Shown here in pieces: positions 8,216-19,919 of a DNA stretch of 64,000 nucleotides. The notes beneath the pieces were generated by a model. That model was not told the DNA's origin. It worked only from the letters and a program-made list of their open reading frames with translations, and did not search any database. The stretch is from Trissonchulus latispiculum (Eukaryota > Nematoda > Enoplea > Enoplida > Ironidae): positions 1 to 64,000 of the forward strand of contig JASAND010026242.1 in assembly GCA_030248195.1 (NCBI GenBank). Reading direction: 5' to 3'. A program made the translations under genes and the position numbers. Every line of letters begins with the position of its first letter. Within the stretch, counting starts at the first letter, position 1.

Positions 8216-11200
8216 ATGGATCTGAAGGGAAAAGTTGCTATTGTTACTGGTAAGTTTAACCCCCAATCTACAATGCTTGCAGTATTCCAAATAGTAGCCG
8301 GTAAACCTAATACCACTGGACTAATTCAGTGGGTACCATGCCGCCAGTGCCCCCACATCTCGCTGAAAGTCTAACAGTAATTTCAAAACCTGAAGTTGTC
8401 CGCTTTGCCGCGAGGCCTGCTTTAGGCTAAGAGTAACCCAAGCACAACGATTTTGGCACTTGGATTTATTTCTAGGCCCGCAAAGTTGGTCCACAAATAT
8501 TAGGTGGTTGCTGCAATCTATTAGATGCTTATGAACTTGCATGCAAATGCAGTTGGTTGTGCAACTTTTTGTATGGCGACTGAAAGTTGCTGACGTGTTG
8601 CTATTGGGTAGTGTTGTTCATCGGCCCACGACCGGCCCAGCTCGCCGGCCGGCCGGTGCCATTTTTCGCAGGCTATCCAAAATACAAATAAAAATTAAGA
8701 TTTTTACGCTACAGTAACGCAAATGCAGCCTAAACGGCAGTCCATAAAAATGTCATCAAAACTGTCCAATCAGGAGCAAGCCTAAATTTTGACTGGTTAG
8801 ACAAAATTGGCGGGAGAAAAGCTAGCTATAAAAGGATTGCTCAGAAGAATAGCATCATTCAGTTTCATTTTGTTCAACACTTTTCTGGTGGTGCGGACCT
8901 GGATTTCTGTGGTTGCACATCAGACAAGATGTTGAATAAATTGACACTGGCGAAACTTAGCTGCTTTCATTTCTACTTTGAGAGATAGTGTATTCCAGCG
9001 AGCTCTTGGTGATGCAACTGACGCGGCATTTGAAGGTTCGTCATTGCAGCAACAAGGGCTCTCTGAATGCATACTCATACAATATTAATAGCAAATAATC
9101 AATTTAGATAACAATAAATATTAATATAGTTAATTGATTACGGTAGATTTTTCGGCTTTCAGAAGAATCAAAGCTTGGGTGATATAGTGATATTGTTTTC
9201 ACCGGTTTTGATTCTTCTGTAGTGCGAATTTAAATTTGGTACACAGCCTTGATCGATTCATCCATTTTGATGTTGGAAGGAAGTAACTTTTGTCAGAGAG
9301 TGAATTCTGGCCAGCTTTGAACGTTGCTGACTAGATTTCACTCTTTGGACAACTGTTCTGACTAGCTGCAATGATTCTGTGCATTGTCCGGTAGGATAGA
9401 AAGAGTACAATAACCTACTATAATTCGTTAGGATGGTCTGCACATTTTGGCCGAAGTCTTGAGAGGGGATAGAGATAGTCGCAGTTAGCATTCTCAAAAA
9501 GTGTTGTGTTTATTTGATTTTGAACTAGAATGCATCTAATTTGATAATGTAAGATACTGTACTTTACTGGCAAGCACCCTGTGCGCAATCCAGCATTTGC
9601 GCAGTTATGCTGAAACCAATGCAAGATAAAAGCCAAGAATGGCAAAATTGAAAGTCTACAGATACCATTTATTATGGGTGTGGGCTTTCTCTGATTGCTT
9701 GAAATTCTAGTTCTTGCAAAAGTGCGACTAACGTTTTTAGTGTGACCACTATGCAATAGAGGCCTGCATTACGGCCCGCGGCCCGGCCCGACCAAAGTTC
9801 ACGGGCCGGGCCGGGCCACGGGCCGAAACTCACGGGCCGGGCCGGGCCGCGGGCCGACAGGCCGGCCCGCCATCAGTTTTTGAAAGATTTAACTATAAAA
9901 TAGTAATTCATATTTTAGCTTAAAATATCTTGTGTTTCCGTAATATATATGTTTCGTTCAAACTAACACTGATTTCCCGCAGTAACGTTAGCATTTTATT
10001 TTCATAAATAATACATGTATTTATCGTCACATCATTATATAATGTCAAATCCTCAATTCGCCGAAGTAATTTTAGCGTTTACAATATTAGAATATGAAAC
10101 TTTGGAATAGGGCAATATATATAACTTTAGTAACTATATAATATATATAATAATACTACTATATACTACTATATAATATTAGTAACAGTGTAAGTTTTTA
10201 TTGTGGTTTTGGTTAAGAAAACGATGCATTTACTTAGAAAAACGCAGTTTTAAAAAATCAAAGTTTTGAGTCTGTGGAGCAAAGATTTACTGCTTCTTTA
10301 GAAATGAAAGTTTACTCCTTCTGCACAATTGCATCTTTCTAAAGTCCTCCACTTCTAATTAAAATAGTTTAATTCTCAACTAATTCTTATAAAATGCGAA
10401 CTTCACCAAATTTCATCTGGTTTAATAAAAGTACAATATTTAAATGTTGCCACTGTAACCTTTCAGGGAATTTTCAGTTTTTTGTTTTTCTAGCGTTCCA
10501 GGCTTATATACAAAGTGTCAACATGAGGCAGTATCTTTTTGCTTTCATTTGTAGAACGACAAAAATTTTTTGTCCTTAAAACTGCGTTTAAAAACCATTA
10601 AAACTCGAAAAATCAGTTTTTAGAAAACACACTTTTCCTAGAAAAAGCACTGAAAACCAGAGATTCTGTTTTTAATAACTAAGCTAAGAAAATTATTTAC
10701 GTAATTTTGCATTTTGGGACAAATGAAAAAATTTCGTGGCCCGGGCAGGCCGAAAATTTTGACGGGCCGGGCCGGGCCGAAGCATCTGACGGGCCGGGCC
10801 GGGCCGGGCCGAAGCAGTTGACGGGCCGGGCCGGGCGGGCCGAGAAAGATTTATCACGGGACGGGCCGGGCCGCAAAAATTCGGCCCGTGCAGGCCTCTA
10901 CTATGCAACGCTTCTTCCAGGGATAGTAAAGTAACTATGCCCATAAGCCCATACGGAAGGTGTCAGGCACCTTGTGGTTTTAAAACCAAGACTTAGCAGA
11001 GAGAAGGGAATAGGGAGGTTCAGCTTTTCACCAACAATTAAAAGTAAAGAATTGGACCAGCCAGGTATCGAGCCACAGAACATCTGGGAGGCGTTTCAAA
11101 AGATTCTCCTAAGTCCGCTCCTAAGCGCGCTTAGGAGCAGACTTAGGAGAATAGTTAGGAGCGTCTTAGGAGCTCCTAAAGCGCAGTTAGGAGCGCTCCT

Positions 11201-14200
11201 AAGCGCGTTTCAAAAGAATTCTCCTAAGTTTACGCTGACATTCTCCTAACTTAGCCGAACTTAGGAGAACAGTTAGGAGCGGTCAGAGCGCTCCTAAGGA
11301 TTTAGGAGAATTGCTAGTAAGGAGGAATCTTTTGAAACGGGATTCTTCTAAGTATCCTCCTAAGCTGGACTTAGGATCGCTCCTAAGCTTAGGAGCGTCT
11401 TTTGAAACGCCCCCCTGATCTCGACACAGGCATAATACCACTACACCACAAGGCCATTAGCTGAACTCCCACTGCAGGCTTATCACAATCTTATTGCAAA
11501 AGAGGAGTTGTAACGGCAATATTTTGTATTCCTCCTGGTTTCAGGTGCCAGCTCCGGTATCGGTCAGGCCACAGCCATTGGTTTGGCTAAGATTGGATGC
11601 TTTGTCACCATAACCGGCCGAAATGCCGAAAACGTGGACAAGACAAAACAGTCTTGCATCGCGGCTGGACTGACAGAAAATCAGGTCCTAGGACGACGTA
11701 GCATTCGTTTTTAAACTGCATTTGCAACAAAAATAGTATCGAGTTCCGTTTTTATAAATTTTTCGATTTGGTTATAAGTAATGTTTATTTTCATAAGTTA
11801 TGGTTATTGAGTTACCGGAATACCAATCCTAGACTACAGAAGTGTAAACTAAATAAGTGTAAACTAAAGAAATGTAATCTAAGCAAGTGTAAACTAAAGA
11901 AGTAAGTGACCTGTACATGGACATCGTTGAGAATTTTAACAAGCTGGATTAGACTCTGAGTAAGTGAAACTTAACCACTTTCTATACGGTTTCAGATCCG
12001 AACAGTGGTCGGCGATATCACCACAGAAGATGTCCGATCATCCCTAATTAAAACAGCCTTGGAAATAAACGGAAAACTGGATCTTTTGGTACCCATTTCC
12101 TGTCTAAGCAAACCTTCGCTCATAGAGTTGAACACGATAGAAGAGTTAAAATTAAATCAATCCTTTTCGCACGCAGGATTAAAAGATGTTAAACAGTTCA
12201 TTGTAACGGGTTCGCAGTGTTAAAAATAGTTAAAGGTATATATTACATACCAATGCTTCAATTATATTTAGTCTAACGGAACTGCGTCTTTTTGGTTTAA
12301 CTTCAATTTAAATCACAAAAATGGGTATAGTTATACACTGGCATTTAAGGTTTAGGCGTTATTAGTTATAAAATAGTGAGGCGTTTAAACCGCCATTTTG
12401 AGCTATAACCTAAACCTGTCAAGTAACCAGTATTTTACCAGGACACTGCTCAACCCTTTTAATACTTTGCTTCGATTTGTTGGTTTTAATTTTTTGTTTT
12501 ACTGAATGTATTAATATGCTAAAATATGGGTTCTTGTTTTCCAGGTGAATAATGCTGGTATCGCAAATGATGGACCGATTACTGAACGACCAATCAGTGA
12601 TTTTGAGGAAATCCTGAGTGTTAATTTGATATCCGTAATTGCATTGAGTCAGCTGGCAATCCCGCATTTAGTTGCCACAAAAGGTAGCACAATTTTAACA
12701 GTATGTTTGGTTTAAAAGAGTTTTTGATTTAATCGAGTTTGCGGAGAGAATTAGGACTGGAGAGTGAGATGATGTAAAATTTCTCCAGATCACAATGAAC
12801 GAGTTGAGTTGGCAAGAAAATGGTTGAAACTAGCGAGGTCTGACAAAAGTAACACATTTCGAGCTGGTTCATTCTAAGTTTCCTCTAAAATCACTAAATC
12901 GTCCCTGTTTCTTGATTATTACCTAAACTTTTCAAGCAACCGACAATTTTTGCTCTTTTGGGAAATATTCCTAAATATTTGGAGCATACATTAACATAGG
13001 GTTGGATGCTAGGAAGGCTTGTCCCAAAAATTTCAGGAGGTTGTACATTGAACCAAACTTTTCGAAGGTGGTTTGTATCGTAAGTATAAATTCACGTTTT
13101 TTTAAAGAATTTGAAGAAAACTGATCAATTTTAGAAAGAATTTCAAAATTTTTGATATATTTTTGGAAAAATTGTGAAATTTTTGTAAAAAATTTTTGCG
13201 AAATTTTTCGGAATTTTGGTGCGAAAACCTTTTTTCGGCCATTTCTGCATATCCCTTGCATAATTTTTTCTTACCCGTTGCCCCTGACGCAGTAGAAGTT
13301 GTACCTTGTCCGGGTTGGGGGTGGTTGCTTGGACCATCCAAAATCCCCCCGTGTTAACCTATGATTCGGAGATTTTATGAAGGTGGACCACTCTTTTTTA
13401 GATCTCACCACATAATGGTGTTAGCAGTGCGAAACATATTGGATACAGATTTCAGGTCAATTTAGTAATAAGCTATTGTCGAGTAATGATACGCAAATCC
13501 GATAAAATGTGGAAAAATTATCTCATGCCGTATCGGTACTTCCTTTCTGATGGATTCTTCTTTCCTGCTAAGCATAATGTTAGAAGAGTGCAACAAAGCT
13601 ACATATAAAGTTTAAGCTGTCTAATGTAAATAACGGACGAAACTAAGATGTGTCTCTACAGCACCTCCAAAAAATTCGGGATTGAAGTGGGGATCGAACC
13701 CACAACCGTAGGAGATCAAAACCAAGGCTCTACCTGAGTGAGCCACCCAGGCACAAACGAACCAAGCTTAAGTTTGAATTCTTTTCCAAACTGTAATGAC
13801 ACTTTAAAGCCAGTCCATATACAGTCTGACTGGAGCAAACCTCGACCATTTCAAACCGTAACCGTGAAGTCTCACGCTAGATATATGTTGAGTTATTTTC
13901 AGTATCATAAGTGGAGTTTTCGAGAGTGGGTTGCGATGCCTCTACATTACACTGACCTAACCTTCAAATAAAAACAATGAAATAAGGGCACAATTATTCG
14001 GGAACTTATCAAACAATGGAAATGGCTTGGGAATTGAAACACATTGATCAGAAACAAATTAACTAAATAAACATAGCTGTTTTGCACTTCCCCGAAATAC
14101 AAGCTAAAACTTAACTGATTCTTTTTTGGAATTACTGCAGTCATCAAAACGGTATTTATCATTACTAGATAGCAGATAGCAGAGACGTCGCCAGAATATG

Positions 14201-16533
14201 CAACAATATAAATGTAAACGAAAATTAAAATCATTAAATTAAAATTAAAATTAAATCATTAAAACAAGTAGGCTCAAAAAGGGGCAATACTTGGTAGACC
14301 AGTTATTATTCAGTAACAATTGAATTGATTCGTTTGTCAAAGCAGCCGACAAAATAGCAGAAATCCCGATGGGAGGGAGTGGGTTCCAGAAGAGGTCCCA
14401 GCTTGGAGAAGTTGCCAGAAGAGGCCTCCGTTTTGGGAGACCGCCAGAAGATGTTCCGGTTTTTTGGAGCTCAGTCTAACGTAAGGCGGAATCTGATTGA
14501 TTGTAAACAAAACAAAACCTGGCAAACAAACTCTTTTGTCTGCAAACCTCCTATGTATTACTGCTTTTACTTTTGTCCTAATAGTAGCGCTCCTCGGTGT
14601 GGCTGCCAAGCTACGGTGGGGCTCAAAAATATGCAACCATCTTGGCTGCAGACAGCCGAAGTCTGCGTAAAGACTGTCCATCCAGGTGCTGAAATAGTAG
14701 CTGTCAAACCTAATTTGCATATTCTCTCTGAAAAAACTCGCTCTAAGCTAGCCCTGTGTTGAAGATAAGGCTTCTGAGTAGAGACATGATTCATACTGCA
14801 ATAGACGTATTCTCTTTTTATACATGCCTGCTCCAGCACAAATAAGCAGCTACCCGAGGTGAAGTCACTTCGAAATTGAAAGTTTGTATTCACTGGTTTT
14901 GAAGCAAGCAAATGTTGAGCACACCACTGCTGTAAGAGCACATGACTTACCAATATTAATTGACCAACTTATTTGAAGCTCTAAGTTTTCGTTTTTCTAT
15001 TTTCAGGATCAATCGTAAATGTTTCAAGCCTAGCAGGGATGAGACCAGTAAGTTTGCTTTAATAGCAAATTGTATAAAAACATCACGGTAAGCTTTTGCG
15101 GGAAGCGTTGTTTTTGAAAAATTAAACAAAAAAAGGAAAATTTTGCGCGTGTTCAGATTATTGTGATTTTATAATTAAGAATATCTATAATTCATGTGGG
15201 GAAATACAGCTTTGATTCTAAGGTTTTTAGCGAACTTTTCCATTCTCTGCCTGCTCAGTTGGATTAGGTTCAGCAAGGCATTATTATAGCTTTTGTCTAG
15301 GGAGGGACGAGTTCGTCGAAAAGGTTGCGTTTTGAAAAATAACACTAACTTTAGCACTATTTTGAGCCATCAACAAAACGCAAACCAAGTCAGCCTGCCG
15401 ATTTAACGCCGCTCGAATTCCTCGAATCTGAGTAGCCATCAGCGAACCGAATTCGGGGGGGTGGCGCTCTAATTCTCTGCATCCGCTTATTCTGTTCTAC
15501 AATCAAGTTCTACAGTCTTGCTTTTAATATATATGACACCATGTCATACCTGCTAGTAGTCATCATAGTAATACCACTTTGTCATATTATCACTTAATTA
15601 TCGTGAGAAAGTGCAGAAGACTACATTTAGACTAACTTGATCGACTCGCTTATGTTTCAGAATGCCCGCTCTCCATACTACAGCATAAGCAAAGCAGGAT
15701 TGGACATGCTTACCAAAACTTTAGCCCTAGAACTGGCACCAAAGGGTGTTAGAGTTAATTCTGTAAAGTAAGACGCCATATATTTATTCAATTGTTTTCT
15801 GCTTTATATTTTATTCTTCTGTATATGGTAAGCAACGACTATAGTATACGTTTTCAAACATCTATGTGCACAAATTTAAAGATAATGGTCTATGTGTAGT
15901 CTGCTTTGTTGTATGCCGAAATTTTCGGAATATTTTTATGTTTGTTGTGTATATTATGATGTCAATCGAGTTCTGTTTCAGTCCAGCTGTTGTTGAAACT
16001 CCAATCTGGACAAGCCAAGGGCATCCTGACGAAGAAATCAAAAAGGCAAGTCAATCAAAGTAAACTAAAGTTTGTCTGCCAAAGTTTTCTTAATTAATAT
16101 CGTAATTACATTTAAACTTAAGTTAAACACAAACACCAAAAGCAGCTTGCTCTGGAATAAGCGTGAATTGCAGCATTTTACGATTCCAATTTCAAAACAA
16201 ACTTTGATTCATACTTTTTAAAATCGCTCAAGTTGTAAAATTTGATTACTTGTGGTGATCACTCAGCTGTTGCAATGACTCAAGATTTGAGTTTTTGTTT
16301 TATTTGATTAAATATTAAAATTTTTTATAATAATAAATAATAAATCAAATTAAATTTGATAGTTTTAGATGTTAGCTGTTTTGACGCAGTTCCATCCAAT
16401 TGGTCGAATTGGTCAGCCGTCTGATGTTGCCGCTACAATAATATTTCTGGCTAGCAGTCACGCTTCCTTCATCACAGGAAATCTTGTGAAGATTGACGGA
16501 GGTGCAGAATATTTCTTTAACAGACCATCCTAA
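8216..16533 (+). CDS. Short-chain dehydrogenase/reductase gene 2, 260 aa
   Basis: Eight exons: 8216-8249, 11545-11684, 11996-12088, 12545-12683, 15007-15047, 15661-15767, 15982-16045, 16369-16533 (783 nt). The product is a full-length classical SDR: TGASSGIG (11-18), VNNAG (90-94), IVNVSS with catalytic Ser143, Y156-S-I-S-K160, NPAVVETP and the C-terminal HPIGRIGQP ... FFNRPS. There is no signal peptide or membrane span, so a soluble NAD(P)-dependent oxidoreductase is expected; the substrate is unknown. The donor of exon 7 is AAG|GCAAGT, giving a GC-AG intron, and the frame is kept. Intron 1 (3.3 kb) holds microRNA-like cluster A, a hAT-type element and an interrupted SINE. Genes 1 and 3 have the same phases, so all three arose by duplication. 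It looks functional. Confidence 0.92.
8616..8668. mobile_element. End fragment of the GGCCGG element
   Basis: TAGTGTTGTTCATCGGCCC followed by CCGGCCGGCCGG copies the terminus of the element at 5727-6096. No matching second end is seen before cluster A begins near 8706, so it is probably a truncated copy. Confidence 0.4.
8766..8860 (+). promoter_or_regulatory. Promoter of microRNA-like cluster A
   Basis: In order: CCAATCA (8766-8772), an E2F-like TTGGCGGGA (8807-8815), TATAAAAG (8827-8834) and the initiator TCATTC, whose A at 8857 lies 30 bases below the first T of TATA. The inverted CCAAT of copies B and C is degenerate here (ACTGG at 8792-8796). The architecture is conserved in all three copies while linkers vary. 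This fits a Pol II promoter with S-phase-type elements; activity is inferred. Confidence 0.65.
8875..8934 (+). ncRNA. miRNA-like hairpin 1, copy A
   Basis: The 5' arm CAACACTTTTCTGGTGG pairs with the 3' arm CATCAGACAAGATGTTG, with G:U wobbles and a few mismatches; the loop is around TGGATTTCTG. The 3' arm from GGTTGCACATCAG onward is identical in all three copies, while the 5' arm drifts. This suggests the mature RNA is the 3' arm. The seed is not one I know. Confidence 0.6.
8989..9072 (+). ncRNA. miRNA-like hairpin 2, copy A
   Basis: 5' arm CAGCGAGCTCTTGGTGATGC pairs with 3' arm GCAGCAACAAGGGCTCTCTG; the lower stem is TATTC/GAATGC. Both arms are recognisable in copies B and C. The loop includes GCATTTGAAGG. 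No known family was recognised. Confidence 0.55.
9151..9228 (+). ncRNA. miRNA-like hairpin 3, copy A (MIR-36-like seed)
   Basis: 5' arm AGAAGAATCAAAGCTTGGG pairs with 3' arm CACCGGTTTTGATTCTTCT. The probable mature 3' arm begins TCACCGG. The MIR-36 group has seed CACCGGG and this one has CACCGGU, so they share a six-base core only. The 3' arm is the same in copy C and differs by one base in copy B. Confidence 0.6.
9288..9356 (+). ncRNA. MIR-279-family-like hairpin 4, copy A
   Basis: 5' arm TGTCAGAGAGTGAATTCTGG pairs with 3' arm CTAGATTTCACTCTTTGGAC. The probable mature RNA starts at 9328 with TGACTAGATTTCA. Its positions 2-8, GACUAGA, equal the MIR-279/996/286 seed, and the next bases resemble miR-996. 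The 25 bases from 9328 are identical in all three copies. Confidence 0.72.
9757..10900. mobile_element. hAT-type non-autonomous element with GGGCC subterminal repeats
   Basis: The termini TAGAGGCCTGCA and TGCAGGCCTCTA are perfect inverted repeats, flanked by an 8-bp target duplication CTATGCAA (9749-9756 and 10901-10908). Subterminal zones of about 100-150 bp consist of GGGCCGGGCC repeats; the 850-bp interior is AT-rich without a transposase. It is 1144 bp long, in intron 1 of SDR gene 2. A related element is at 61290-62071. Confidence 0.85.
10930..11470 (-). mobile_element. tRNA-SINE interrupted by a small inverted-repeat element
   Basis: The minus strand has CTTGTGGTGTAGTGGTATTA (A-box head) near 11430-11460 and the B-box/tail portion at 10930-11086, including GGCTCGATACC. 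The head and B box are separated by the 328-bp insertion at 11087-11414. Confidence 0.65.
11087..11414. mobile_element. MITE-like element built of CTCCTAAG repeats
   Basis: The termini GGAGGCGTTTCAAAAGA and TCTTTTGAAACGCCCCC are inverted repeats. The interior is a maze of CTCCTAAG/CTTAGGAG palindromes. CTG flanks both sides, and removing one copy plus the insert restores the SINE order seen at 4855-5125. Confidence 0.7.
13675..13757 (-). mobile_element. tRNA-like SINE head
   Basis: On the minus strand, GGGTGGCTCACTCAGGTAGA (A-box region) and GTGGGTTCGATCCCCAC (perfect B box with its stem) are spaced as in a tRNA. The ends do not form an acceptor stem, so it is a SINE or tRNA relic, not a working tRNA. 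It lies in intron 4 of SDR gene 2. Confidence 0.5.
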
Positions 16534-17367
16534 GGAAAAAGATGACGGCGGGACGTTCCTTATTACGAATATGAGAAAGACGTATTCGACACAAATAGCT
16601 GGTTTAGTAATGTTTGGTATAAAATGTTGATGGTAATGTTATGGTATTAAATTTGCATGTTTTGTGGAAGCAAGTTTGGCAATGAATAGCCCCAGAAATA
16701 CAGATTCAGTAAGGCTACTTCCGGTCTTTCAGTCGCAGTTAATCTCTATCAGTAACAGTAATCTATCTAACGGTAGAAGCACTGCGACCAATAAACGCAA
16801 TCCAGCTCATGATTCCCTATTGAGACATCCGCGCTAAGTCCTCAGATTTATAACAGTTGAAATTGTGAGCAGCTATGCACTATGCAGGATAGTTTTAGCC
16901 GGCATCTAGAGAGAGCTATTAGACAATCTGATGCTGCAAGCTTTAACTATAGGTTAGCAAATTCTATGATTTTATTAACAAGCACAATTAATCACAACAG
17001 AATTATGCATATGTAATTTGCATAATAACGTATAGTCCATATTCATTATTTACGTCTTACAAAATGAACTGTACTGCTGTCGTCATATAAGTTAACGAAT
17101 TATATTGGTTTTAGAATTATTCTAGTTAGTTTAACATATACATTATTTCAAGTTTGCCAACTGTGCTATTTTACATCAACAGGTGGGTGCAGTACATTGC
17201 TACCAGTTCACTTTTTGCTGGATTCACTGCCCGATTTTAACAATCTTAGTGAAATTTCAATGGAGCTTATTTTTATATTGCCTGTTAAGTGCATTCTTGT
17301 TCGAGATTTCTTTCAATTTCAGAATTCCGTGATCGCTCTATTCCAAAGTTTTCTTGAGAATACACGC
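16534..17367. other. Intergenic, SDR gene 2 to LINE
   Basis: AT-rich sequence after the SDR gene 2 stop. I see no gene, tRNA or clear repeat. Confidence 0.5.
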
Positions 17368-17759
17368 TCACATTTCGTGCAACTCATCCAAGGGACCTGA
17401 CAAGGATATCCCAATATCCACAACTCTCTGGAAATTTCTGTATGTGGTTCGGGTATACCTTATTGCCCATTGAGCCTGCAGAATTAGGATATGCAAATTT
17501 GTAAGCAATTTGGGATTTCTTCTAATTATTACGATGCCTAAAAGCTTTTCGTTAATTGTCAGGTCTCTGTGAACGAATTGCTGTGAAAGCGCGGACACAA
17601 CTTTGACCAAGTGATTAACTTTTCTTCAAAATGACCTAATTCTACCACATTCACCGATTGTGCCAACTAAATCTTCTGAGACTGAAATTGGAAAAATTTG
17701 AGCGTAAAAATCGCAATTTTCTGACCGATTAAGTTTCATATGGAACCCTTTTTTATTGC

Positions 17760-18466
17760 GTCTATCATATGATTCTGATCCGGACTATCGACCCACTGTC
17801 ACTGGACTTAAAAATGTCAGGTTTTTGCGGAATTTTTTCCTGCGATGTTTCACGGAGCCGTTGGAATTTGGTCAATTTAAATTGCCCAAACATTTTTCCT
17901 GTGATGTTTTGTTGAGCCCTTGGAATTTGGTCAATTAAAATTTCCTAAATTGTCTGTGATTAAATTCTCCATCGGCTGTGATTTTGGCGAGTTGCTTCTG
18001 ACCAGTTTTCTTAATCTGTCATTGGTGGTTGAAAACCATACATTCTAATGTCGCTGACTGTGCAATCTTGCCAAATTTGGTGGGCTTCTTTATGGGAAAT
18101 GAATGTTTTCTACCGAACAATACTTCTTTGTATCATTTTCGCCATTTTTTCATCTATGATTTTTGCCGGTTAGCCGGGATTATTGCAAATTGGATTTTGT
18201 CAAATTTTTTCTGTGAATTTCTCTGGTGAGGTCGGAATGTTTTCGAAAAAAATTAGCCGATTTTTTCCTGCGATTCTTTACGTTTGAACGGGAATCCATT
18301 CTATTTGAATTTACTAAAATTTTTTTCTGTGAATTTTCGTGGCGAGACAGGAAAGTAGCTGTTCAGTTCTTATAATTTTTTGTCTGTGATTTCTCGTGAC
18401 GCGTTTTTAACACATTGGAAAGCGTGATTGTGGGTCGACAGTCGGGATCAGAATCTTTTGATAGAC
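17760..18466. mobile_element. Inverted-repeat element inside the LINE tail
   Basis: Left end GTCTATCATATGATTCTGAT and right end ATCAGAATCTTTTGATAGAC are inverted repeats that extend over about 37 bp (next shared block CGACCCAC). No coding region and no clear target duplication were seen. Confidence 0.65.
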
Positions 18467-19088
18467 CCATTGGTTACTAAAACGTTATGGACAAATTTCA
18501 AATGATCGTCTAGGGCTATGCTCTCAAGAAATTTGGTTTTCATGGAACCCCAAATATATACCCAGTCCGTTCTGGGAATTGCTAGAAATTTTTCTGTCCA
18601 GTACTCTATTCTAGAACGTGCTTTATGCTGAAAGTTTTTCAGAATAAGGGCTTCATAAGTTGTTTGATTCTTGATTATGACCGTGGTTGGCGGATGCTGA
18701 GTACCGTTTATGCTGATCGAGTTTGGATTTATTTCTAACTTCAGGGTTAAAGTTGCAATCCTAATCTCATTTATAAAACGTTGCCACTGTGGCCAAATTT
18801 ACAGAACTCATGTTTTCATCTCAGTTTGCCTGTAGAAATGATCGAAAATTGTACGCCATGCCTGTGCCGCATCCAATTTTTTCCTAATTAGAATTGCTAA
18901 TCTTTGGCTTTAAATTCTGTATTCAATGCTATTCCCCCTTTAGTCTTCGGTAAACATGCGTACTCATGATCAGTTTGTTTATAGGATGCCAAACATAAGT
19001 TTCCATACGCTTTTGAACGTTTCAAACACATCTGTGGGAGGGCTGACAAACCAGGTTGTGTACCAAAGTTCTGAAAGAGTGTTAATCA

Positions 19089-19700
19089 GGGGCCAATTTC
19101 ATAAAACTTTGCAAGTTGCGGTTTCCGCAACTCGCAGCTGCAAGTTGCGGATTTGCAAGCTGCAAGTGTTGCATAAAGGGTCAAGTGCGGAATCCGCACT
19201 TGCACTTGAATTGCGAGTCAAGTAGGCTAAAAGTTGCGAGTTCGCTTGAACACAAGCAGCAAGTAAGTGTTTCATAAAACACCCTGGAACACTCACTTGG
19301 AACTTGCAAGTGCGAGTAAAGTCGTCTAGTAGATTTTAACTAGACGATTTTCAAAAAAATTGAATATTTTCGTTAATCTTCGTCAGTTTTTAACCAAATT
19401 TAAGAAATAACTACTTTAATATGTTTTGCACAGTTTGTGAAAATTTTAGTAAATTTTAAATTGTTTTGAAAAAGTTACGATTTTTTAAAGAATTACGGTC
19501 AATTTTGCCTCTACTCGCACTTGCAATGCAAGTACTCGCACTTGCATTGCAAGTGGATCAAGTTCCGCAACTTGCTTAGCTAATTTCCGCAAGTTTGCGG
19601 AAAAGTTTTATGAAACACTTGTAATCCGCACTTGCGTTTCAAGTGCGAGTACTCGCAAACTCGCACTTGCAAATCCGCAAGTTTTTATGAAATTGGCCCC
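19089..19700. mobile_element. Foldback element of TTGCAAGT-type repeats inside the LINE
   Basis: The termini GGGGCCAATTTCATAAAA and TTTTTATGAAATTGGCCCC are inverted, and the interior is full of GCAAGT/ACTTGC and CCGCAA motifs. The flanks read ATCA|...|AGGATG, so the duplication is one or two bases. Removing the insert restores an open LINE frame reading GVTSILINTLSELWYTTW. Confidence 0.7.
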
Positions 19701-19919
19701 AGGATGCTCGTCACGCCGAGGAGGTTATGGGTGGAGTCGAAACTTTTAAGGAATATGCAATTTCGTCAAATTTTTCTTCAGTTTTCCTGTTCTGAATCCC
19801 ATTCTCCGTTATAGAAATTCCAAAAACTTTGACCTTTGTTTTTAAATATTGCAAAAATTGTGGTGGAACTTCCTCCTGTCTAACTCCACTACAAGGAAGA
19901 AAGGCCGTTTCCTCAATTT

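Noticed and set aside
8321..8542. Possible ankyrin or CARD-like fragment ([12 protein letters not shown]) on the minus strand
   Set aside because: Only about 20 residues fit, no second repeat or start is present, and it lies in SDR gene 2 intron 1.
10693..10944. Gly/Arg/Pro-rich frames on both strands
   Set aside because: Translation of GGGCC repeats at the end of the hAT-type element.
13675..13757. Candidate functional tRNA gene
   Set aside because: A and B boxes are good, but the acceptor ends do not pair and no sound anticodon stem forms.
14337..14953. Overlapping 120-odd-codon frames on both strands
   Set aside because: They lie within SDR gene 2 intron 4, mirror one another and show no family signal.
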